Source of the DNA: an uncultured Prevotella sp.
GTDB lineage: Bacteria > Bacteroidota > Bacteroidia > Bacteroidales > Bacteroidaceae
Direction of reading: 5' to 3'
NCBI GenBank assembly: GCA_905233985.1
Contig: CAJOFA010000003.1
Coordinates: forward strand, 1-64,000
DNA length: 64,000 nt
The notes below the pieces were generated by a model. It was not told where the DNA came from, did not search any database, and worked only from the letters and a program-made list of their open reading frames with translations. The stretch's first letter is position 1, and the number at the start of each line of letters is the position of its first letter. Of the stretch, positions 16,805 through 25,450 are shown in pieces. The position numbers were made by a program, and so were the translations under genes.

Positions 16805-17745
16805 TTAAACAGCGAATCCACAAACTCTTTGCGGTCGAACAGCTGCAAGTCTTCCATACCCTCGCCAAGGCCGATGTACTTCACAGGCACCTGCAACTGG
16901 TCGCTGATGCCAATGACCACCCCACCCTTGGCTGTGCCGTCGAGCTTGGTAATGGCCAGCGAGGTAATCTGTGTCACAGCCGAGAACTGCTTGGCCTGCT
17001 CAAAGGCGTTCTGTCCGGTAGAACCGTCCAGCACGAGCAACACCTCGTCAGGAGCCTCGGGCACCACTTTCTTCATCACTTCCTTGATTTTCTTCAACTC
17101 GTTCATCAGGCCAACCTTGTTATGCAGACGACCAGCCGTATCAATGAGTACTACGTCGGCACCATTGGCCTTGGCGCTCTGTAACGTGTCGAAGGCTACC
17201 GAGGCAGGGTCACTTCCCATCTGCTGCTTCACCACAGGCACGCCCACACGCTCACCCCAGATACACAACTGCTCCACGGCAGCGGCACGGAACGTGTCGG
17301 CAGCACCTAAATAAACCTTCTTGCCTTCCTGCTTGAACTGCCAAGCAAGTTTACCGATGGTCGTGGTCTTGCCAACGCCGTTGACACCCACCACGAGGAT
17401 GACATAGGGAGCATCCTTCGTGACCTCCCTCTCATCAACATTCTTTTCTGTCTCAGCCAGTAGTGCGGCAATCTCCTCACGCAGGATGCCATTAAGCTCG
17501 CTGGTTGACACATACTTGTCACGTGCCACACGCTCCTCAATGCGCTTGATGATTTTCAGCGTGGTCTCCACACCCACATCGCTGGTGATGAGCACCTCTT
17601 CCAGATTATCTAATACGTCGTCATCGACCTTCGACTTTCCCGCCACAGCGCGTGCCAGTTTGTCAAACACCGAGGTCTTGGTCTTCTCCAGACCCTTGTC
17701 AAGCGTCTCCTGCTTGTTCTTATTGAAAAAGTTGAATAATCCCAT
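16801..17745 (-). CDS. ftsY: Signal recognition particle receptor FtsY
   Basis: 314 residues: SRP54-type helical N domain then the G domain with GVNGVGKTTTIGKLA, DTAGRLHN and TKLDGTAKGG. It docks SRP-ribosome complexes at the membrane. It lacks the long acidic A domain of E. coli FtsY, as is usual in Bacteroidota. First gene of the ftsY-rimO-hup-HU/LysM transcript. Confidence 0.95.
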   Translation of the reverse strand: MGLFNFFNKNKQETLDKGLEKTKTSVFDKLARAVAGKSKVDDDVLDNLEEVLITSDVGVETTLKIIKRIEERVARDKYVSTSELNGILREEIAALLAETEKNVDEREVTKDAPYVILVVGVNGVGKTTTIGKLAWQFKQEGKKVYLGAADTFRAAAVEQLCIWGERVGVPVVKQQMGSDPASVAFDTLQSAKANGADVVLIDTAGRLHNKVGLMNELKKIKEVMKKVVPEAPDEVLLVLDGSTGQNAFEQAKQFSAVTQITSLAITKLDGTAKGGVVIGISDQLQVPVKYIGLGEGMEDLQLFDRKEFVDSLFK

Positions 17746-17764
17746 ATCATTTAAATTTGCGCCA

Positions 17765-17796
17765 CAAAATTACAAATAACCAAGCAGAATACCAAA
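17765..17796 (-). promoter_or_regulatory. Promoter of ftsY operon
   Basis: Minus strand TTTG (complement of 17793-17796), 20-nt spacer, TAATTTTG (complement of 17765-17772), about 20 nt before the ATG. Confidence 0.75.
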
Positions 17797-17866
17797 AGAA
17801 AGCGTAAAATATCGCCTTTATTGTAAAAAATATCAGGAAAACGTATAAACTTTCAGGAAAAAGTCG

Positions 17867-17874
17867 TATCTTTG
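17867..17874 (+). promoter_or_regulatory. Promoter -7 element of the riboswitch transcript
   Basis: TATCTTTG, about 40 nt before the aptamer. No clear TTTG -33 element; the region around 17843 reads cgtataaac. Confidence 0.55.
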
Positions 17875-17909
17875 CAAACGAATTTGTGAGAACGAGCTGT
17901 GATTCTGAA

Positions 17910-18082
17910 AAGAGTCACCCGGTAAGGTGCACTTAGCTGTGCTTAATTGGGAACTGGGGTGTGAATCCCCGACTGTCCCGCAGCAGTGAACTCCGTTATG
18001 GCTCCTAAGCATAAACGCCATTGAACTATTGTTCGAGAAGGCGCTTGGGAGTGGAGGAAAGTCTGAAGACCAGCCTTAGTCG
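17910..18082 (+). ncRNA. Cobalamin riboswitch
   Basis: Shows the conserved core in order: TTAATTGGGAA, GGTGTGAATCCCC, CTGTCCCGCAGC, CGCCATTG (usual GCCACTG), GAAGGCG and AGTCTGAAGACCAGCC. It therefore senses an adenosyl- or aquocobalamin-type ligand and is expected to switch the plus-strand flavodoxin-like gene at 18289 off when B12 is present. Confidence 0.93.
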
Positions 18083-18225
18083 GTAAAATGCTGATTGTCC
18101 TCGATGTAAGGGCATGAGGCGCAACCTATATTTTGTGTGTGTCAGCAGGAAGAACTGTCATGTCATGTGACCTCTTTTTTGACTTTGCGCTAAATGCGCA
18201 TACGTGTATTATTATATAAGTTCAC

Positions 18226-18262
18226 GGGGCGGGCTGTCGCGAGACAGCACCTCCCCACTTTT
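18226..18262 (+). terminator. Expression-platform hairpin of the B12 riboswitch
   Basis: GGGG-GG-CTGTC (18226-18238) pairs with GACAG-CC-CCCC (18243-18256) around GCGA, followed by a short T run (ACTTTTAC). It ends about 27 nt before the start codon, so it can act as a terminator or block initiation. Confidence 0.6.
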
Positions 18263-18288
18263 ACTGGTATTCAAACAAAAATAGAAAT

Positions 18289-18690
18289 ATGAAACATGAA
18301 TCTATCGTCGTCGTGTACGACAGCTGTCAGGCCATCGCCGAAGAGATAGCCGACAAACTGGGAGCTGAAACAGTCAGCGTCCAGAGTGTAAACGCCCGTC
18401 ATATCGGGAACAGTCAGAGTTTCGTCTTAGCCGTTGAGTTTCAGCCTGACGGCCATCTGACACCCCACTGGCAGTATGCCTGTCAAACATTCCGAAGTGT
18501 CAGCCTCAGCGGTAAGAACATCGCTGTCTTTGTAGCATTGGGCAATTGTCACGACCATGCTGTCTCAGCAGATTTCTTCTGTTCCGAACTAAGGAAAAAG
18601 GGGGCTCACCTCGTTGGAGACTTACCTTATGTAGATTCACCCCAGTGGAATACAGACAACTGGGTGTGCATGCTCTCACCAAACCTGTAA
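18289..18690 (+). CDS. Flavodoxin-like protein under B12 riboswitch control
   Basis: 133 residues with a short-chain flavodoxin fold pattern: first strand VVVYDS and the late block SLSGKNIAVFVALGNCHDH...ELRKKGAHLVG. The N-terminal FMN phosphate loop (T-x-T-G-x-T) is missing and reads DSCQAIAEEIA, so FMN binding is doubtful. Two cysteines lie in the ALGNC...DFFC segment. Flavodoxins reduce cobalamin enzymes such as MetH, so a role in corrinoid metabolism fits the riboswitch, but this is inference. Confidence 0.7.
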   Translation: MKHESIVVVYDSCQAIAEEIADKLGAETVSVQSVNARHIGNSQSFVLAVEFQPDGHLTPHWQYACQTFRSVSLSGKNIAVFVALGNCHDHAVSADFFCSELRKKGAHLVGDLPYVDSPQWNTDNWVCMLSPNL

Positions 18691-18735
18691 CACGCCATCT
18701 GCTATTTATTCAATCAATCATCCATCTGTTACCTT

Positions 18736-18825
18736 ATGTTCTATATTCTAGTCATAGCCATTGAGTTTCTGCTGTGGATAGTTGCCACAATTCTGCTCAT
18801 CAGACACAACAACCGTCAGGAATAG
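18736..18825 (+). CDS. Candidate 29-residue membrane peptide
   Basis: ATG at 18736 opens a 29-codon frame with a single hydrophobic helix and charged tail (MFYILVIAIEFLLWIVATIL, then LIRHNNRQE). It starts 45 nt after the flavodoxin-like gene on the same transcript and its stop overlaps the end of the convergent DUF1593 gene by 10 bp. Composition is what a small transmembrane subunit would show. No family recognised; conservation across relatives would decide. Confidence 0.4.
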   Translation: MFYILVIAIEFLLWIVATILLIRHNNRQE

Positions 18826-20255
18826 GGATACATCACAACCTGGATGATAATCCGCCGGTAGGACACTAAATGGAATAGACCGTTATCATGCACCTCGCAG
18901 ATAACGTGACACGTCGTGGGTGCTGCATCGTCAGGAATCTTGATGAGAGCCACATCCCCTTGTCGTGCAGCGGTAGAGATGCTGATGCCTAATGTCGCCG
19001 TACCAATCTCCGGCTGCTGCCACCAGTTGAATGTCAGGTCGTCGCCGTCGGGGTCTGACGACAGAACAGCATCCAAACGGATAGAGTCACCTGCCCTCGC
19101 CTGAACCGGCAAGGGATTCAAACCTTTGTCGCCATTCACAACCACCACGGGATTACGGTTCCCTCGTCCCTCATCAGCCCATTGCATGCGTGCCATGAAG
19201 TCGTTAAGCTCATCAGGATAGAAGCGTGTCTTGTAGCCTACGCTGATGCTGCGCACAGGCTCCTGCCAACTCGTCCATGCTACGGTGAGCGAGTCGGGAC
19301 ACATAGCTCGCTGATGATAGCCTGCCCAACCTGCCTGCAACGGGTCTTCGGGGTCGTTCAAGCCGTTGGGCATCACATAGAGGAAACTCGGTGTGTCACC
19401 CTCCACGCCCCATTTATAGTCAGGATATTCCCTGCCCAGCGCCCCCTTGCCTTGGATATGCTGTTGATGCTGTGGCCAATGCCGCTTGCCCAGCTCACAC
19501 TGCTCCTGCCAGGCACCCTCGTCCCAGACGAACTGCAGGTCGCCGGCAAACTCCCGTCGCAGCCACTGGTGAGAGCTGTAGGCACGGTTCATGCGCATAT
19601 TGTATTGCATGTCCTGGTCGGTGATGGTGAAGACGCGGAATTTATGGACGAAGTTTCTCACTTCGTCATCAGTTCGCGTCTGCTGAACCCGCCAGATGGC
19701 CTGTGCCAAAGTGTTCGCCCCACCCCATGCTGCCACGTAGATAGGCCGTTCGTCGGGTTCGTCAGCCAAGCGAATCAGCAGCTCGCTGCCCGGCGTGTCA
19801 TTATGCTCGCCGATGGCCTTGATGCCACCATGCTGACTGCCCATCACGGCACGGCTCCTCACATAGTCGGCACTGGGCCAGTAGCCTATCCGCTGCTGTC
19901 TGTTCTCCTCGTCTAACGGGAGGAACGCCGTCTGTCCGGAGCGTTTCATCAGCTTCGTCACGTCCTTTGCATAGGCATCAATCACCCTGTACAGATACTC
20001 CGCCCATTCCGTCGGGTAAGGGTCGCAGTTCCACCCCACCGACGTAATCAGCGCCTCCAGCTCGAACCTGTCGGCATAAGCCATCAGGCGCACCATCGAC
20101 TCCATGTCGTCAGGCTCTACGTCAGCGGGAGCAATGTCAGTACACACCACCAGTCGCGGCTTCAGCGCTGCGTCCTGCGCAGCACACGTCACCGAACAGC
20201 CAACCATAGCCACCAGCGTCAGTATCACCGGCGTCACATTCTTTATTATCTTCAT
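18816..20255 (-). CDS. Exported DUF1593 (nucleoside-hydrolase-like) protein
   Basis: About 479 residues. Signal peptide, then the Sde182/DUF1593 domain with the diagnostic start VVCTDIAPADVEPDDMESMV, which resembles the Asp-rich metal site of nucleoside hydrolases, and a C-terminal Ig/PKD-like beta domain (DAVLSSDPDGDDLTFNWW). Proteins of this type occur with plant-polysaccharide degradation systems; the substrate is unknown. ATG at 20276 is an alternative start. MKIIKNVTP at 20255 gives the better signal peptide. Confidence 0.8.
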   Translation of the reverse strand: MKIIKNVTPVILTLVAMVGCSVTCAAQDAALKPRLVVCTDIAPADVEPDDMESMVRLMAYADRFELEALITSVGWNCDPYPTEWAEYLYRVIDAYAKDVTKLMKRSGQTAFLPLDEENRQQRIGYWPSADYVRSRAVMGSQHGGIKAIGEHNDTPGSELLIRLADEPDERPIYVAAWGGANTLAQAIWRVQQTRTDDEVRNFVHKFRVFTITDQDMQYNMRMNRAYSSHQWLRREFAGDLQFVWDEGAWQEQCELGKRHWPQHQQHIQGKGALGREYPDYKWGVEGDTPSFLYVMPNGLNDPEDPLQAGWAGYHQRAMCPDSLTVAWTSWQEPVRSISVGYKTRFYPDELNDFMARMQWADEGRGNRNPVVVVNGDKGLNPLPVQARAGDSIRLDAVLSSDPDGDDLTFNWWQQPEIGTATLGISISTAARQGDVALIKIPDDAAPTTCHVICEVHDNGLFHLVSYRRIIIQVVMYPYS

Positions 20256-20304
20256 CACATGACTCTTTATTATCATGTATGTTAGTTCTATTCAAACTAG
20301 TCTA

Positions 20305-21555
20305 TTATTTCCATTCCATAGGCGACATATTATCTACGACGAAGTCGGGATCTCCTATGTCTCTGATAGCAAGACCACCTCCCTCTGTCTTAATCTGATA
20401 ATAATACCTTTCTTCACCACATCTGAATACTTCCATACCATGGGTAGTTCCCTTTCGCAGAGGATGAGGCGCCCGGAAAGACTTATTATACGCATCAAAG
20501 TCCACGTCAAAATATTGCTGTCCTTTCCTATAGATAATAAACACTAGACTCTCGCCTCCACTCTTATATGTCCAATATCCAAGTGCATCGCCCACGTTAA
20601 ATGGACAACCTGAAGTAGAGGTAATATCACTCGGGTTTGACAGGTTTTCTACTGCCCTGAGACGTGCTTGTATCAACTCAATTCCTGTCAGATAGATATA
20701 AAAATGCTGAAAGCATTCTTTATTGACATCCGGTAAATAGAAGAGCACTTCCTTCATTTCAGTACTCTTCATACGAATGCTTTCGAAGAGACTCAACACT
20801 TGGTCATCACTCAGTTTTTTGGTGTCAAGAACATAGTTGCCTTCAGTTGACTGGAACAACTGGTTCTGTCCACAATTGAGCACGAATTCTTCATTACCCT
20901 CATTCACGCTTTGTGTATAGATGATAGGCTCGTTTTCTGTAGAAGCGTTAATCATAACAGGTTTCGTCTCTACAAAGACAAGACAATTGCCACAGAACTG
21001 CCCTAACTCAAACTCCATTCCGTCATACTCTCCCAGATAGGATGACAGGCAAAGATTCTCAAGTTTGCCCTCGCTGATGATATAATCTCTACGGCATTCT
21101 GTCTTTCCTATAGAGTCAACCAATGCTGGCGTCAGTTCAACAGGCTTGATGACATCACATTCTGCTTTCTTGATATACCCCTCAACGGCTCCCAACCATT
21201 CTCGAGAAACATAAACTTTATAAAAGTCTCCTTCTTCCCCTAAAATAGGATAGGCAGAATAGTTATTAGCCGTCTCATCATCGACACTCCAACCGCTGGG
21301 AGCCTTTTCGTCAGACCATAGTATTTTGAAATCGCAAGCATCGCCATCACACGGTTCCGCAGAAAATTGGAGTCGTGAGCTGTTAGTATCAGCATTCTTA
21401 TATATTATCACATTCTCTCCTTTCGGATGGGCAAATTGCTGCCATACGGGAGCCTCTATGTTCAGAGGGTTGTTAAGCTTTTTCTCTCCTCCACATGCTG
21501 TCAGCCCTACACATAGTAGAGCGGCAGCCATAAATATTAAAATGTTTTTTTTCAT
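20305..21555 (-). CDS. Lipoprotein of unknown function
   Basis: 416 residues with a lipoprotein signal (MKKNILIFMAAALLCVGLTA-C-GG). An SH3-like segment follows (NVIIYKNADTNSSRL ... EEGDFYKVYVSREWLGAVEGYIK, about 45-145). The rest has no motif I recognise. It ends 5 nt after the next gene starts upstream (21560), so it is co-transcribed. It resembles its neighbour at 21560 in carrying an SH3-like module for envelope or peptidoglycan contacts. Confidence 0.7.
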   Translation of the reverse strand: MKKNILIFMAAALLCVGLTACGGEKKLNNPLNIEAPVWQQFAHPKGENVIIYKNADTNSSRLQFSAEPCDGDACDFKILWSDEKAPSGWSVDDETANNYSAYPILGEEGDFYKVYVSREWLGAVEGYIKKAECDVIKPVELTPALVDSIGKTECRRDYIISEGKLENLCLSSYLGEYDGMEFELGQFCGNCLVFVETKPVMINASTENEPIIYTQSVNEGNEEFVLNCGQNQLFQSTEGNYVLDTKKLSDDQVLSLFESIRMKSTEMKEVLFYLPDVNKECFQHFYIYLTGIELIQARLRAVENLSNPSDITSTSGCPFNVGDALGYWTYKSGGESLVFIIYRKGQQYFDVDFDAYNKSFRAPHPLRKGTTHGMEVFRCGEERYYYQIKTEGGGLAIRDIGDPDFVVDNMSPMEWK

Positions 21556-21559
21556 AGTT

Positions 21560-23428
21560 CTATTTGTTTAAAAATCTTAATTCCTTGATAACTTTTCCTG
21601 TACCACTATTAGTGGCCTCAAACTTCACGTAGTGCTGTCCTTTGCTATATTGGTAGGTACGTGTTACTACAGGTGAGCCTACAAGTGTGCTGTTTTGAAC
21701 CTCAGTCTCTGTATATCCTAACCATTGTAGGGTTGAAATAATCTCGTTATCTTCCAGTTCGCTGACAAATGTACTGACAACATACACTTTAGGATCCTTT
21801 TTGCTGAAACGGTCTGTATGAATATTCTCTTTCTTGCCTATAGTTCTTTTTGCGGAAAAGTATGTTTTTTTGTCAGTAGTAGGTTCAAAAGATTGGGCAA
21901 GTGCTTTCTCTCTAATCTTGCTAAAGTCATTCAGTTGTATCATCTCGCTAGCAAACTTAATGATATTGAATTCTTCGCTTGATGGTTCAACATTGATGAT
22001 AGTTGTATTGATATCTATATTTCCCTCATTGGCTTGAGCAATCTCTTCACTTTCAATCCAACCTGTTGTTCCATCGTCCATATCTACCTGCGACCATCCA
22101 TCTTGTTCGTCAATAATAGTAAAGGTTTCACCAGCGTTAATTATACCAGTTTCTATTGCATTATTATTTGGATTTTTGCGGATTCTTCCTGGTTTAGAAT
22201 GTTGAGGCCATGTTTTCTTAATATATGGTTTCTTCTCTGGCTTTTTCGTTGGAGTTGTTTGCTCGTTATTTTGTGGTGTACTTTTAATCTTTTGGAATAC
22301 AATATAATTAAGGTCCTTGTCAATTTCGACACTATACCATCCATTAGTATAAAGGTCAACAGTTCCGTTATTATAAAAAGTGCTTCTGGCCTTTCCCTTA
22401 TATGTATATGACGCACTTCTTAATTCACCATCTAGATTACAGATATGACGTTTCAGTCCAGCACGACCGTTATATAAAACTGCTTCATTTCCTCCAGTTG
22501 CTTCCTCTTTATATACAGTAACATTAAAAGAATGGCTGTCTTCAAAGCAAATAGGCTTCATCACTTTAGAGATTCCAACACTACCAGCACCTCTGTGTGT
22601 TGGAGTGTGTTTGCAACGCCCAATCCCGTATTTTTCAAAAACAGGTGGTTGTTGACTATATTTGCTTGCAAGCAGTTCGTGGGCAACGGTAATGAACTTG
22701 AAACATTCAGGCTCTAATTCTGTAGGCTTTTCTTCTTGCATAATGTCAAAAGAGTATTTCCCCTTTCTTGCTTGATGCATCCTTCGGAGATCATTGGCCA
22801 GCATGACGTCCATTGTTTCTTTCATTTCAGCATCTTGTGTATTACCTTTGACGATGGTTATTTTGTTTATCCTGCTATAGATACCTACATGTGTATCAAT
22901 AAAGGTTAATCGCTCGATAACCTTTTTGTCGTCATTATCGCCCCACATCGTCCCCATACTTGAGGTCTGTAATTCTACAGAGTTCCCTCCACTAGATATG
23001 AGTGCCAACCTTCTTCTTCCGACAGAAGGATCAACATCTATTTTCGCTCTAATAATAATAGTGGGAAGAATGGAATAATTTTGCGGATTAATTTCATAGC
23101 CAACAATTGTGAATGGTTCAATAATTGTTACTCCTGATTCTGGCGATGCCTCTGTTGGAATCACTCTACCAATCAGTTTTTCAGCCTCTTGCTTGAATAT
23201 GGCACGGTGACGTTCACATATTTCCTTGCTTAAAGTCTTATTGGTTAAGTTCTCCCATAAGACCCATTCTGCATTGAAGGCATTGACAGGAACCGCCCCA
23301 AAAATACCATTAGATATGGGCTTGAGATGCCCATAAGGATCGGAATTAGAAGTTATTTGAGCCGCCACCTTGCAAGGGTTTGACAGTGCTAAACAAGACA
23401 CAAGGAAAATTAGGACACATCTTTTCAT
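21560..23428 (-). CDS. Exported protein with central SH3 domain, unknown function
   Basis: 622 residues. Signal peptide (1-24), an N-terminal domain with repeated basic and beta segments (about 25-370), a Lys/Pro/Thr-rich linker (NNEQTTPTKKPEKKPYIKK), an SH3-like domain (INAGETFTIIDEQDGWSQVD, GTTGWIESEE, about 420-470) and a C-terminal domain. No catalytic motif seen. The G+C content is clearly lower than in flanking genes, as in its two neighbours, which suggests an acquired block. Confidence 0.65.
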   Translation of the reverse strand: MKRCVLIFLVSCLALSNPCKVAAQITSNSDPYGHLKPISNGIFGAVPVNAFNAEWVLWENLTNKTLSKEICERHRAIFKQEAEKLIGRVIPTEASPESGVTIIEPFTIVGYEINPQNYSILPTIIIRAKIDVDPSVGRRRLALISSGGNSVELQTSSMGTMWGDNDDKKVIERLTFIDTHVGIYSRINKITIVKGNTQDAEMKETMDVMLANDLRRMHQARKGKYSFDIMQEEKPTELEPECFKFITVAHELLASKYSQQPPVFEKYGIGRCKHTPTHRGAGSVGISKVMKPICFEDSHSFNVTVYKEEATGGNEAVLYNGRAGLKRHICNLDGELRSASYTYKGKARSTFYNNGTVDLYTNGWYSVEIDKDLNYIVFQKIKSTPQNNEQTTPTKKPEKKPYIKKTWPQHSKPGRIRKNPNNNAIETGIINAGETFTIIDEQDGWSQVDMDDGTTGWIESEEIAQANEGNIDINTTIINVEPSSEEFNIIKFASEMIQLNDFSKIREKALAQSFEPTTDKKTYFSAKRTIGKKENIHTDRFSKKDPKVYVVSTFVSELEDNEIISTLQWLGYTETEVQNSTLVGSPVVTRTYQYSKGQHYVKFEATNSGTGKVIKELRFLNK

Positions 23429-23496
23429 ACTTTCTGTTTTAAGTATTTATAGATTTCTGTTTTAATAATTAATTCCTTACCAGTTCAGGCATTTTC

Positions 23497-24369
23497 TTAA
23501 TGAGCGGCTTTAAACGCAGCTTTAGCAGATACTTCATCAACAAATGGAGCAGACATAAGTTCATAATTAGTAGCGTCTCTGAAATAGTCCAACCCGTCCC
23601 ATTGACTATATTCAATATCTTTCCAGTTCTTTACTATTTCACGATATTCGCCGAAATACTCATCAACAGGGAGGAAAAGATTACTGAGAATGTCTGCTGG
23701 AATGGTTTCCAAATTGAGGCGTATTCCACGATTCGTTTTTATAGCATTGTTTTGTCCATAAATAATTTCAAAATAAATATTATCAGATTCGTCCTCCTTT
23801 TTTGTTATACTAATTTCATTTGTTGACTCTACGTATTTGGGATCTATTGAGATGACATTCAGGATTATTGCAAGAGAATTGTCCTTCAATCTTCCAATGC
23901 CCAGATTTTGTCTGGAATTATCTATACCCCATTCTTTTAAAACTAATCCAGTAGCTTTATTAATAGCTATTCGCCATGTATTTATCAAATGGCCATCGTT
24001 AAAGGCAGCTTCTGCTGTATTAAACATCCAAGGTTCAAATGGAGTTAAAGCTGTTTTGTGGAAATCCTTAGGATTTACAAATCCTGACTCGCTTCCTGAA
24101 AAAACATACCCCCAACCTGTTGGATGCATCTTTACTCCAAAGATAGATGGTCCATATTCTACAATATATTCTCCAGGAGCGCCCCATGGCTCAGTTCGCC
24201 TTTTACCTTTAGGTTTATCATAGATGTTCAACTTGGCTTTATTAACTGTTACCAGAGTAATACCGTCCATTGGCGGCAGATTCACAGTTTTATACACGTC
24301 TATCGTTTGCTGTGCTTTGCTTCCAATGCTCACAAGAGCTAATAGAGCAGATAGTAATACCTTTTTCAT
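23497..24369 (-). CDS. Exported protein of unknown function
   Basis: 290 residues from MKKVLLSALLALVSIGSKAQ (start at 24369, with promoter directly upstream). It contains an SH3-like opening (VTVNKAKLNIYDKPKGKRRT, PTGWGYVFSGSESGFV). No family recognised. A/T-rich like the next two genes; first gene of the 24.4-18.8 kb transcript. Confidence 0.65.
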   Translation of the reverse strand: MKKVLLSALLALVSIGSKAQQTIDVYKTVNLPPMDGITLVTVNKAKLNIYDKPKGKRRTEPWGAPGEYIVEYGPSIFGVKMHPTGWGYVFSGSESGFVNPKDFHKTALTPFEPWMFNTAEAAFNDGHLINTWRIAINKATGLVLKEWGIDNSRQNLGIGRLKDNSLAIILNVISIDPKYVESTNEISITKKEDESDNIYFEIIYGQNNAIKTNRGIRLNLETIPADILSNLFLPVDEYFGEYREIVKNWKDIEYSQWDGLDYFRDATNYELMSAPFVDEVSAKAAFKAAH

Positions 24370-24395
24370 AGAAATAAAATTTTTAGTTATTTTTG

Positions 24396-24427
24396 CAAAG
24401 ATACAACTTTTCCTATAAACATCCAAA
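24396..24427 (-). promoter_or_regulatory. Promoter of the unknown exported-protein operon
   Basis: Minus strand TTTG (complement of 24424-24427), 20-nt spacer, TATCTTTG (complement of 24396-24403), 26 nt before the ATG. Confidence 0.8.
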
Positions 24428-24556
24428 CAATCTGCTTATTTTTTGTTGTAAAGTCTTGTATCTTTCTCATTGCGACTGCAAAGATAACAATAATTTTCCA
24501 TATTCACGAAAAAAAACTTTGGTGGTTTGCGTGAAAATCATCACTTTTGCAAGAAA

Positions 24557-24798
24557 GCTCGGAGCAAACGTATCGAAAGCTCGGAGCAAACGGATCGTTT
24601 GCTCGGTCCAAACTCGACAGCCGATCATTTAATGCCTCTTTGCTCTGCAAACGATGGTCGTCTCACTTGCAAACAAAGTTCGTTTACTCTGCAAACGATT
24701 ATCGTTTACCCCCCTAAAAGATAATCGTTTCAACCTCAAACAGACATCGTTTACTTTTAAGCCTGCTTTCTCCTTCAAAACAGACATCTTTTTCCTCA
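24557..24798. repeat. 22-bp tandem array, locus 2
   Basis: AAAC boxes start at 24566, 24588, 24610, then 24649, 24671, 24693, 24716, 24738, then 24778. The steps are 22, 22, 39, 22, 22, 23, 22 and 40 nt. In the middle block each unit is an inverted repeat of the type AAACGATTATCGTTT. In the first block units start GCTCGGAGCAAACG. The sequence is unrelated to the arrays at 2918, 25275 and 43946. Confidence 0.85.
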
Positions 24799-24913
24799 AC
24801 CGTGACCTCACAGTCCCCGTGTGCTTGTGACAATTTGTTACGGCTTCATTTCCTTAATTTTTAGTCTCTGTTTCAGCTTTCTCTTGTCAAGTACGCTGAC
24901 CCTAATTGTCAAT

Positions 24914-24937
24914 GACGGATGACGGATATGACGGATA
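24914..24937. repeat. GACGGAT heptamers
   Basis: GACGGAT at 24914 and 24921, and again after two extra bases. The inverse ATCCGTC lies beyond the terminator at about 25010. Confidence 0.6.
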
Positions 24938-24943
24938 ATTATT

Positions 24944-24990
24944 AAAAAACCCTCCTGCGTACATATACGCGCAGGTACGCAGGAGACTTT
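24944..24990. terminator. Strong bidirectional terminator
   Basis: Perfect 11-bp stem CTCCTGCGTAC (24952-24962) / GTACGCAGGAG (24975-24985), with AAAAAA at 24944-24949 on one side and CTTTTTC on the other. Confidence 0.88.
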
Positions 24991-25062
24991 TTCTTGTTTT
25001 TACTGTCACATCCGTCATTCTGTCATCATCTTATTTCTTTTCCGTGCCAGCAAAATCATTAC
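24944..25062 (-). ncRNA. Candidate small RNA
   Basis: A full promoter on the minus strand (25069-25100) fires into a gene-free stretch that ends at a strong terminator about 115 nt later. No open frame of substance lies between, so the product would be a short RNA. No family recognised. Confidence 0.45.
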
Positions 25063-25068
25063 TAAGTG

Positions 25069-25100
25069 CAAAGATACAAAAATATTTCCCCAAAACCAAA
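25069..25100 (-). promoter_or_regulatory. Orphan promoter of candidate sRNA
   Basis: Minus strand TTTG (complement of 25097-25100), 20-nt spacer, TATCTTTG (complement of 25069-25076). Confidence 0.65.
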
Positions 25101-25274
25101 TTTTCCGTGTTTATTTTTGTTAAACAAGTCAAAATGCGCAGGGGCGTGATTGACACGAGATATAGATTATTCTGAGTCCCCAACCTTTGATAATCTACCT
25201 TTGAAAATATAGAAATCGTTGTTATCTCCAATTACTAGAATAGTATCTGCGCGAGAACGCTGCTCATAGAGAGT

Positions 25275-25450
25275 GAGTGGCAATGTGCCAAGGTGGGAGT
25301 GGCAATGTGCCAAGGTGGGAGTGGCAATGTGCCAAGGAGTGAGGTGCCTTGTTCGGAGGTGTTACACGGGCGTGCTAACAACATAACGCGCCCGTGTTAA
25401 CGACTTAACACGAGCGCGTTATCAACTTTACACGGGCGGGGAAATCTCTT
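25275..25450. repeat. 22-bp tandem array, locus 3 (8 units in phase)
   Basis: Units of exactly 22 nt start at 25275, 25297, 25319, 25341, 25363, 25385, 25407 and 25429. Units 1 to 3 share GAGTGGCAATGTGCCAAGG with dyad TGGCA-ATG-TGCCA. Units 5 to 8 have a different motif (ACACGGGCG / AACGCGCCCGTGTT) with its own dyad. The period is unbroken while the sequence theme changes at unit 4. Confidence 0.88.

Noticed and set aside
24557..24798. Iteron-type replication origin
   Set aside because: 22-bp iterons occur at plasmid origins, but there is no replication initiator gene, the four arrays do not share sequence, and the context is chromosomal.
25275..25450. CRISPR array
   Set aside because: Units are contiguous 22-mers with no unique spacers, and no cas genes are near.
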